From Streptococcus lactarius (GTDB taxonomy: Bacteria; Bacillota; Bacilli; Lactobacillales; Streptococcaceae): a DNA stretch of 26,801 nucleotides. The stretch lies in the NCBI RefSeq assembly GCF_016642265.1, contig NZ_MRXX01000006.1, forward strand, positions 169,590 to 196,390. The letters are read 5' to 3'. Positions within the stretch are counted from its first letter, which is position 1. Each line of letters starts with the position of its first letter. Under the pieces are notes generated by a model. It saw only the letters and a program-made list of their open reading frames with translations, was not told the DNA's origin and did no database searches. Below are positions 7,463 through 13,074 of the stretch, piece after piece. The position numbers and the translations under genes were made by a program.

Positions 7463-8131
7463 ATGAAAAAGTTTTTTGCTGAAGTAATCGGCACATTTAT
7501 GCTTGTCTTTATCGGGACTGGCGCAGTTGTTTTTGGAAATGGGACAGAAGGTCTTGGACATTTAGGAATTGCCTTGGCATTCGGTTTGTCCATTGTTGCA
7601 GCAGCATACTCAATTGGAACTGTTTCTGGCGCCCACTTGAACCCAGCTGTTTCGATTGCCATGTTTGTCAACAAACGCTTGTCTTCAAAGGACTTGGTTA
7701 ATTATATTGCAGCGCAAGTTGTGGGAGCTGTTCTTGCATCTGCTATAGTATTCTTCCTATTGTCCAATTCAGGTATGTCAACAGCTAGTCTTGGTGAAAA
7801 TGCCTTGGCTAAGGGTGTGACTCCATTTGGAGGATTCTTGTTTGAAGTGATTGCCTCCTTTATCTTTATCTTGGTCATTATGACCGTGACATCAGATTCT
7901 AAGGGAAATGGAAAAATCGCTGGGCTTGTGATTGGTTTGAGCTTGACCCTGATCATTCTTGTTGGTTTGAACATTACAGGTCTTTCTGTTAACCCAGCTC
8001 GTAGTTTGGCGCCTGCCCTCTTTGTAGGTGGTGCAGCCCTTCAACAACTTTGGATCTTTATCCTTGCTCCAATTGTCGGAGGAGTCCTAGCAGCCTTTGT
8101 TGCGAAACAACTCTTAGGTACAGAAGAGTAA
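7463..8131 (+). CDS. Aquaporin / MIP-family channel
   Basis: A 222-residue six-helix MIP channel for water or small neutral solutes. Both half-helix motifs are intact: NPA at 60-62 (GAHLNPAVS) and NPAR at 177-180 (SVNPARSLAP). The aromatic/arginine filter, aligned by eye to E. coli AqpZ, reads F40, I165, L174, R180. The His and Thr of AqpZ are missing and the Trp/Gly/Phe set of GlpF is not present, so the substrate is not obvious. Streptococcal relatives have been linked to H2O2 or gas permeation, which would suit H2O2-producing oral streptococci, but that is inference. ATG at 7463 is chosen because GAAAGGA lies about 9 nt upstream; an earlier in-frame TTG (7442) lacks a site. It has its own promoter and terminator. 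Confidence 0.88.
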   Translation: MKKFFAEVIGTFMLVFIGTGAVVFGNGTEGLGHLGIALAFGLSIVAAAYSIGTVSGAHLNPAVSIAMFVNKRLSSKDLVNYIAAQVVGAVLASAIVFFLLSNSGMSTASLGENALAKGVTPFGGFLFEVIASFIFILVIMTVTSDSKGNGKIAGLVIGLSLTLIILVGLNITGLSVNPARSLAPALFVGGAALQQLWIFILAPIVGGVLAAFVAKQLLGTEE

Positions 8132-8132
8132 T

Positions 8133-8165
8133 AAAAAATTGGTTCCTCTGGGACCAATTTTTTTA
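8133..8165. terminator. Bidirectional terminator between aquaporin and phosphoesterase genes
   Basis: Convergent genes stop at 8131 (plus) and 8166 (minus). Between them TTGGTTCC pairs with GGGACCAA around a 3-nt loop, flanked by six A on the left and a T run on the right. It therefore resembles an intrinsic terminator on both strands. Confidence 0.85.
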
Positions 8166-9023
8166 TTATAGTTCAAGAATCGTCATGGCTTGTGAGAATT
8201 CATGAGCGAGTTGTTTTTTCTTGTAGGCTTGAAATTCGGGGAGATTTTTTATTTTTCGATAGCGCTTGTAGGGATCATAGCGTTTTGGAAAATCAAATTC
8301 TGGAAAAACATCAAAGAATTGTTTACAAAGATCCCATTCTCGGATATAACCTAAAGGTCTGGCATGATAGGTGATCGTGTCAATCGTTGTCGCTGGTATT
8401 CGGTGGTGGCTATGGCCAAAAATCACCTCTCTAACAGGAAATTGTCTAAAAAGTTCATGAAAGTCTTGGCTCCCTAGAAACGCATTGAAGCGTTCAAAAT
8501 AAGGGTGGCGCAGGAGAAACTGACTATGAGGAACAAAGTGCATGGCGATGACAAGGGGTTGCTTTATTTTCTGTAGTTCTTGTTCAAGCTCCTGTAAAAG
8601 CTTTTTGGTGATTTCTGGATCAGACCCTGTTCGTTTGAGGCGTCTATCAAACCAAAACAGATTCTTGGTTTGGAGATGTTTTTGGTGAGAGATGGAGGGA
8701 ACAAAGCTGTAGTCATACCAACCCGAAAAGGCGAGAAGAGTATGTTTGGAAAAGGAAATTTTCTGAAATTCAAATGGTTTGATGGCTTCTTCTGATAGGC
8801 CCAGCATATCATGATTTCCCAAACTAAAGGTTACGGGGAGCTGACATTGGAGTTGGGCTAAAAATTCTTGAGATCTCTTTTCATAACCATTCGCAATATC
8901 TCCTGCAATATGGAGGTGTTGAATTTTTTTCTGCTCCATGAGAGTGAGAAGGGTTTTTACTTCATCTTTTCCGAAGTCGTTGGAATCAATATGTAAATCG
9001 GACATAAAAGCTACTCTTGTCAT
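8166..9023 (-). CDS. Calcineurin-like metallophosphoesterase
   Basis: A 285-residue cytosolic metallophosphoesterase with the full dimetal signature: D9 and H11 (SDLHI), D42 (GDIAN), N70-H71 (GNHD), H162 (AMHF), and H204/H206 (GHSHH). It probably belongs to a Firmicute-specific 'putative phosphoesterase' group; the substrate (nucleotide, phosphodiester or phosphoprotein) is unknown. The C-terminal 60 residues (KRYDPYKRYRKIKNLPEFQAYKKK) are basic and outside the core. No Shine-Dalgarno is present; an extended -10 (TGCTAGACT) ends 6 nt before the ATG, suggesting a leaderless mRNA. The gene stands alone between a bidirectional terminator and the prfB promoter region. Confidence 0.8.
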   Translation of the reverse strand: MTRVAFMSDLHIDSNDFGKDEVKTLLTLMEQKKIQHLHIAGDIANGYEKRSQEFLAQLQCQLPVTFSLGNHDMLGLSEEAIKPFEFQKISFSKHTLLAFSGWYDYSFVPSISHQKHLQTKNLFWFDRRLKRTGSDPEITKKLLQELEQELQKIKQPLVIAMHFVPHSQFLLRHPYFERFNAFLGSQDFHELFRQFPVREVIFGHSHHRIPATTIDTITYHARPLGYIREWDLCKQFFDVFPEFDFPKRYDPYKRYRKIKNLPEFQAYKKKQLAHEFSQAMTILEL

Positions 9024-9029
9024 GCTACT

Positions 9030-9038
9030 AGTCTAGCA
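9030..9038 (-). promoter_or_regulatory. Extended -10 promoter of the phosphoesterase gene, leaderless spacing
   Basis: On the minus strand TGC-TAGACT is followed by AGTAGC and the ATG, the same spacing as at the HD gene. The hexamer matches consensus at four of six positions and no -35 is evident, so this call is weaker than the others in the set. Confidence 0.5.
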
Positions 9039-9141
9039 TAAGAGGATCTTTTTTTCTAACAATTAGGTTACAAATGAATGAAAAAACACTTAAAATAAAC
9101 GGGGTTTGTATAGGTAAAACCAGCAGAATCAATATCCGAAG

Positions 9142-9171
9142 TTGGGAAAATGGTAAAGATTATGGTATAAT
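9142..9171 (+). promoter_or_regulatory. Promoter of prfB-ftsEX
   Basis: TTGGGA (9142-9147), an 18-nt spacer and TATAAT (9166-9171) with a TGG extension. The predicted leader of about 21 nt carries GAAAGAGGT before the prfB ATG. Confidence 0.75.
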
Positions 9172-9198
9172 AGACCAGATACATAGAAAGAGGTACAT

Positions 9199-10294
9199 AT
9201 GGACATTTCAGAAATTCGTCAAAAAATTGACGCAAATCGTGAAAAATTAGCTTCTTTCAGGGGGTCTCTTTGACTTAGAGGCATTGGAAGAAGACATTGC
9301 CATTTTAGAAAATAAAATGACAGAACCTGATTTTTGGGATGATAATATTGCGGCGCAAAAGACATCTCAGGAATTAAATGAACTCAAGCAAACCTATGAA
9401 AATTTCCATCAGATGCAAGATCTATTTGATGAGTCAGAAATTTTACTAGACTTTTTGGCTGAAGATGATTCGGTCAAGGATGAGTTGATCGAAAAGTTGG
9501 ATGAGTTGGACAAACGGATGACCAGCTATGAGATGACCTTGTTGTTGTCTGAGCCTTATGACAATAATAATGCCATTTTAGAAATCCATCCGGGTTCAGG
9601 AGGAACCGAAGCTCAGGACTGGGGCGACATGCTTCTTCGGATGTATACGCGCTTTGGAAATGCTCACGGTTTCAAGGTTGAAGTCTTGGATTACCAGGCT
9701 GGAGATGAGGCTGGAATTAAATCGGTGACCTTATCCTTTGAAGGGCCTCATGCCTATGGTCTTCTCAAATCTGAGATGGGCGTCCATCGCTTGGTTCGCA
9801 TCTCGCCATTTGACTCTGCTAAACGGCGTCATACTTCCTTCACTTCTGTTGAAGTCATGCCAGAATTGGATGATACGATTGAAGTTGAGATTCGGGACGA
9901 CGATATTAAGATGGACACTTTCCGCTCTGGTGGTGCTGGTGGACAAAACGTCAACAAGGTCTCTACAGGGGTGCGTTTGACCCACATTCCTACAGGAATT
10001 GTCGTGGCTTCAACAGTGGATCGGACCCAATATGGGAACCGTGATCGAGCTATGAAGATGTTGCAAGCTAAACTCTACCAATTGGAGCAAGAGAAAAAAG
10101 CAGCAGAAGTGGATTCTCTAAAAGGGGATAAAAAAGAAATCACCTGGGGCAGTCAAATCCGCTCTTATGTCTTTACCCCTTACACCATGGTCAAGGATCA
10201 CCGAACAAACTATGAAGTTGCTCAAGTAGATAAGGTGATGGATGGAGATATCGATGGTTTTATCGATGCCTACCTCAAATGGCGTCTCCAATAA
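9199..10294 (+). CDS. prfB: Peptide chain release factor 2 (RF2), programmed +1 frameshift
   Basis: RF2 terminates translation at UGA and UAA. A 24-codon first segment ([10 protein letters not shown]...FRGSL) starts at 9199 and ends at an in-frame TGA (9271-9273). A +1 shift at CTT-TGA-C continues as [10 protein letters not shown]... to 10294, giving 364 residues, the usual RF2 length. Visible motifs are the anticodon-like SPF tripeptide in [11 protein letters not shown] and the catalytic GGQ in [14 protein letters not shown]. Reading only the downstream frame would miss the N terminus. Because the shift depends on slow UGA decoding, RF2 represses its own synthesis. It is the first gene of a conserved Firmicute operon with ftsE (44 nt downstream) and ftsX. 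Confidence 0.96.
9259..9274 (+). promoter_or_regulatory. prfB: prfB programmed +1 frameshift site
   Basis: AGGGGG (9259-9264) acts as an internal Shine-Dalgarno 3 nt before CTT-TGA-C (9268-9274). The peptidyl-tRNA on CTT can slip onto TTT, after which GAC is read instead of the stop. This is the canonical RF2 autoregulatory element. Confidence 0.96.
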
Positions 10295-10338
10295 GCTATA
10301 GGGGATGACCCAAAAACGAATGAAAGGAATTTCATTAC

Positions 10339-11031
10339 ATGTCAATGATTGAAATGAATGATGTTGTCAAAAAATATGACAACGGGACAACAGCCCTTCG
10401 TGGGGTATCTGTCCAAATTGAACCAGGAGAATTTGCCTATATTGTAGGTCCTTCTGGAGCTGGGAAGTCGACCTTTATTCGACTTTTATACCGTGAAGTA
10501 AAACATGATAAAGGAAAATTGAAAGTAGCAGGTTTTGATTTAGATAAAATCAAAAAACGTGATGTTCCGATGTTGCGACGCAATGTAGGTGTGGTTTTCC
10601 AAGACTATAAATTGCTTCCAAAGAAGACCGTTTATGAAAATATTGCTTATGCGATGCAAGTTATCGGTGAACGTCGCCGGAACATTAAAAAACGTGTGAT
10701 GGAAGTCTTGGATCTGGTTGGGTTGAAACACAAGGTTCGTTCATTCCCGAATGAATTGTCAGGTGGGGAACAACAACGGATTGCCATTGCACGAGCCATC
10801 GTAAACAATCCTAAGGTTTTGATTGCGGACGAGCCAACAGGAAACTTGGACCCAGATAATTCTTGGGAAATCATGAACCTTTTGGAGCGAATCAATCTGC
10901 AAGGGACTACAGTATTGATGGCAACCCACAATAGCCTGATTGTAAATACCTTACGACACCGGGTTATTGCGATTGAAAATGGTCGTGTAGTGCGTGATGA
11001 AGCGGAAGGAGAGTACGGATACGATGATTAG
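10339..11031 (+). CDS. ftsE: FtsE, ABC-type ATPase of the divisome FtsEX complex
   Basis: A 230-residue ATP-binding subunit. FtsE with FtsX forms a mechanotransmitter that activates septal peptidoglycan hydrolases (PcsB in streptococci) and is essential in pneumococcus. Motifs: Walker A GPSGAGKS (38-45), Q88 in the Q-loop (VVFQDYKLL), signature LSGGE (140-144), Walker B VLIADEP from 160 with the D-loop GNLD, and H-loop ATHN. The start is ATG at 10339, 11 nt after AAAGGAA; a second ATG two codons on is possible. Its last codons overlap the ftsX start by 8 nt. Confidence 0.95.
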   Translation: MSMIEMNDVVKKYDNGTTALRGVSVQIEPGEFAYIVGPSGAGKSTFIRLLYREVKHDKGKLKVAGFDLDKIKKRDVPMLRRNVGVVFQDYKLLPKKTVYENIAYAMQVIGERRRNIKKRVMEVLDLVGLKHKVRSFPNELSGGEQQRIAIARAIVNNPKVLIADEPTGNLDPDNSWEIMNLLERINLQGTTVLMATHNSLIVNTLRHRVIAIENGRVVRDEAEGEYGYDD

Positions 11032-11950
11032 AAGATTTTTCCGACACTTAATCGAATCGCTTAAAAGCTTGAAACGAAATGGCTGGATGACGATCGCAGC
11101 GGTCAGCTCGGTTATGATTACGCTTAGCTTAGTTGCCATCTTTGCCTCTGTTATTGCTAATACGATCAAGCTTTCAGATGATATTCAAAATAGTGTGCGG
11201 GTTGTAGTATACATGCGCAAAGATATTCAAGATCAGAGTGAGCAAATCGAAAAAGATGGTCAGATGGTTAGCAATGAAAACTACCATAAGGTCTACGATG
11301 CTCTGACAGCTATGAAACATGTTGATAAGGCGGATTTTTCTAGTAAGGAAGATCAGTATAACAAATTGATCAAAACAGCTGGGAATAACTGGAAAATTTT
11401 TGATGGTGATGCCAATCCTTTGTATGATGCCTATTATGTAGAGGCAACTGCCCCTAAATATGTCAAACAGGTTTCAGCAGATGCTAAAAAAATTGAAGGA
11501 GTTTCTGAAGTGAAGGATGGTGGGGTCGATACTCAACGCTTGTTCGCACTTGGAACCTTCATTCGGAACTGGGGATTAATCGGTGTTGGTTTGTTGATCT
11601 TCATTGCTGTTTTCTTGATTTCAAATACCATTCGGATTACCATTATTTCACGTAGTCGCGAGATTAAAATTATGCGACTGGTTGGTGCTAAAAACGGCTA
11701 TATTCGTGCTCCATTCCTCTTAGAAGGTGCTTGGATTGGTCTTTTGGGAGCCTTGGTTCCTTCAATCTTGGTCTTCTATGTTTACAACCTCGTTTATACT
11801 TCTATGAGCAATAACTTGGCGGATCAAAATTTATTTCTTTACAGTCCTCATCTCTTAATTCCTACTATGGTTGGTGGTTTGTTTGGATTGGGAATTTTGA
11901 TCGGGGCGATCGGTTCTTCGATCTCTATGAGACGCTTCCTGAAAATCTAG
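11024..11950 (+). CDS. ftsX: FtsX, membrane subunit of the divisome FtsEX complex
   Basis: A 308-residue type VII ABC permease, the length of pneumococcal FtsX. Order: cytoplasmic N terminus, TM1 (about 20-45), a large extracellular domain (about 46-180, DIQNSVRVVVYMRKD...), which binds the hydrolase partner, then three TM helices and the C-terminal MRRFLKI. The start at 11024 lies within the end of ftsE (ftsE stop 11029-11031) and is preceded by GAAGGAGAG in ftsE codons, so translation is coupled. A longer frame from 10994 would add ten residues without support. A hairpin begins a few bases after the stop, but it lacks a T run on the plus strand; the first good plus-strand terminator is about 300 nt further on. 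Confidence 0.95.
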   Translation: MIRRFFRHLIESLKSLKRNGWMTIAAVSSVMITLSLVAIFASVIANTIKLSDDIQNSVRVVVYMRKDIQDQSEQIEKDGQMVSNENYHKVYDALTAMKHVDKADFSSKEDQYNKLIKTAGNNWKIFDGDANPLYDAYYVEATAPKYVKQVSADAKKIEGVSEVKDGGVDTQRLFALGTFIRNWGLIGVGLLIFIAVFLISNTIRITIISRSREIKIMRLVGAKNGYIRAPFLLEGAWIGLLGALVPSILVFYVYNLVYTSMSNNLADQNLFLYSPHLLIPTMVGGLFGLGILIGAIGSSISMRRFLKI

Positions 11951-11951
11951 C

Positions 11952-11975
11952 AAAAAAAAGCAAGTTCGCTTGCTT
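11952..11975 (-). terminator. Minus-strand terminator hairpin, left copy
   Basis: The palindrome AAGCAAGTTCGCTTGCTT (11958-11975) folds into a 7-bp stem with a TTCG loop. On the minus strand it is followed by T (A run 11952-11957 plus two within the stem), giving a good intrinsic terminator. On the plus strand CAAATTG follows, so it should not terminate ftsX. It would end minus-strand RNA coming from the structured element or from the metallo-beta-lactamase gene. Confidence 0.75.
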
Positions 11976-12234
11976 CAAATTGAAGACAAAATCATATTAA
12001 AAACTTTCCTTAGGTGAGTACGGACGTCAGCGAACTTCTATGAAGTTCCATGACTAATTATTGAGCCTGAGGTCTCAATAATTCCGAGTACCTGAAACTT
12101 TATTGTTTCAGGTACTTTTCTCACGGTGGAAAGTTTTGGTATTTTCTTGATTCATTTTAAAAATTAGAACTTACTTTATTTCTTTGCAGAATTGCTTAAC
12201 TTATTCTACGTTAAAAAAGTTAGTCTACATTCCA
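11976..12234. other. 259-bp ORF-less segment between duplicate terminator hairpins, possible insertion
   Basis: This segment separates two identical 18-bp hairpins. The left copy keeps an A run on its left only, and the right copy keeps a T run on its right only. Joined without the segment they would make one symmetric bidirectional terminator between the convergent ftsX and metallo-beta-lactamase genes. That is the pattern expected if the segment was inserted with duplication of the hairpin. It contains a cloverleaf-like structured element (12000-12137) and AT-rich sequence (about 12138-12230) without a convincing ORF or promoter. Confidence 0.45.
12000..12137. ncRNA. Cloverleaf-like structured element, orientation unknown
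   Basis: Four nested or adjacent perfect helices are visible. The closing helix AAAACTTTCC (12000-12009) pairs with GGAAAGTTTT (12128-12137) and continues as GTGAG/CTCAC (12014-12018 with 12120-12124). Hairpin A is GTCA plus GAACTTC (12026-12038) with GAAGTTC plus TGAC (12042-12054). Hairpin B is a 10-bp stem (12056-12065 with 12074-12083). Hairpin C is an 11-bp stem (12088-12098 with 12105-12115). On the minus strand it is followed after about 24 nt by a terminator, which favours that strand as an RNA, but no promoter is clear. It could equally be a MITE-like repeat whose terminal inverted repeats are the closing helix. I do not recognise a known RNA class. Confidence 0.5.
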
Positions 12235-12256
12235 AAGCAAGTTCGCTTGCTTTTTT
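12235..12256 (+). terminator. Plus-strand terminator hairpin, right copy
   Basis: The same AAGCAAGTTCGCTTGCTT palindrome (12235-12252) is here followed by T to 12256. It is the first convincing terminator downstream of ftsX in the plus direction. On the minus strand GG follows the stem, so it should not stop transcription from the metallo-beta-lactamase gene. Confidence 0.8.
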
Positions 12257-12314
12257 GTTTGTTCTAAATTCTATTTTAATCTTGGAATCGGAAGTTGCAA
12301 TAGGATGTCCGTCT

Positions 12315-12956
12315 TTAGGGCTGTCTAAAGAAGGGGTTGAACATTTTTTCATGTCCGATAGAGGTTTCGGATCCATGGCCTGGATAGACTGAGTATGAGG
12401 ATGGGAGGGTAAAGAGCTCTTCTTTGATGCTGGTAAGAAGTTGGTCGGTATTTCCAGTGGGTAGATCTGTCCGTCCGATCGTTTCCCGAAAGAGCGCATC
12501 ACCAGATAAAACGAAGTGGTCTTCAGGGAAAACAATGGAGACACCCCCTGCTGAGTGTCCTGGTGTCTCAAGAACATAAAAGTGGAAATCAGCCAAGTGA
12601 TAGTTGCTTCGAATGTTGTAAAGAAACTCGGCATCTTTACAAATAACATCTTCCAAATCTGCATGGCGATCCAATCCAGATAAATTATCAATAGGAGAAG
12701 ATAACCAGCTAGCTTCAGCCTGGTGGACATAGACCGGAGGAAAATGGTAGTGCTGACGGACGTTTTCAAGACTCATGATATGATCGTAATGGGTATGGGT
12801 CAAGAGAATAGCAGCGATGGGTTTTCCAATTTGCTCAATTTTTCTTTGGATACTTGGCCAGTCACTTCCTGGGTCGACAAGGATGAGAGAATGGTCGTTT
12901 TCAAGGTAGTAGGTGTTTTCGTAGGCTACTGGATTGACAGTGCGATAAATTTTCAT
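12315..12956 (-). CDS. Metallo-beta-lactamase-fold hydrolase (glyoxalase II-like)
   Basis: A 213-residue cytosolic MBL-fold hydrolase. Zinc ligands are complete: H54, H56, D58, H59 (THTHYDH), H134 (ETPGHSAGG), D153 (SGDALF) and H194 (YPGHGSET). It resembles the YqgX/hydroxyacylglutathione-hydrolase-like group; since streptococci vary in glutathione use, the thiol ester or persulfide substrate is uncertain. ATG at 12954-12956 is well supported by AAAGGAG, with a TATACT -10 box (12971-12976, minus) upstream. It diverges from dinG; the two promoters flank an inverted repeat. It converges on ftsX, but the nearest minus-strand terminator is at 11952-11975. Confidence 0.85.
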   Translation of the reverse strand: MKIYRTVNPVAYENTYYLENDHSLILVDPGSDWPSIQRKIEQIGKPIAAILLTHTHYDHIMSLENVRQHYHFPPVYVHQAEASWLSSPIDNLSGLDRHADLEDVICKDAEFLYNIRSNYHLADFHFYVLETPGHSAGGVSIVFPEDHFVLSGDALFRETIGRTDLPTGNTDQLLTSIKEELFTLPSSYSVYPGHGSETSIGHEKMFNPFFRQP

Positions 12957-12970
12957 AGGAACTCCTTTCT

Positions 12971-12976
12971 AGTATA
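12971..12976 (-). promoter_or_regulatory. -10 box of the metallo-beta-lactamase-fold gene
   Basis: TATACT on the minus strand lies 14 nt before the ATG, with the ribosome-binding site AAAGGAG in between. The -35 region is poor (a T-rich stretch). Confidence 0.5.
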
Positions 12977-12990
12977 GTGTATCAAATTAA

Positions 12991-13025
12991 GAGGAAAATA
13001 AGGAGATAGAAGTTCTTATTTCCTC
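12991..13025. repeat. Inverted repeat between divergent promoters
   Basis: GAGGAAAATAAG (12991-13002) and CTTATTTCCTC (13015-13025) are inverted copies apart from one extra A, separated by 12 nt. The repeat sits between the metallo-beta-lactamase and dinG promoters and could be an operator for a dimeric regulator; no known operator consensus is recognised. Confidence 0.4.
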
Positions 13026-13055
13026 ATAAAAAAATATGCGGAGCTTGCTGAAACG

Positions 13056-13064
13056 TGGTATAAT
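13056..13064 (+). promoter_or_regulatory. Extended -10 promoter of dinG, near-leaderless spacing
   Basis: TGG-TATAAT ends 10 nt before the dinG ATG at 13075, so the expected 5' leader is only about 3-4 nt and holds no Shine-Dalgarno. No clear -35 hexamer is present. Confidence 0.65.
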
Positions 13065-13074
13065 TTTAAGTACT

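Noticed and set aside
12192..12392. 66-codon plus-strand open frame spanning the right terminator hairpin and the end of the MBL gene
   Set aside because: It would be translated through a TTCG terminator hairpin and overlaps the MBL gene in antisense; no ribosome-binding site or homology.
13036..13074. Upstream ATG for dinG
   Set aside because: The predicted -10 box lies inside the added codons, and the DnaQ domain begins normally at the 13075 ATG.
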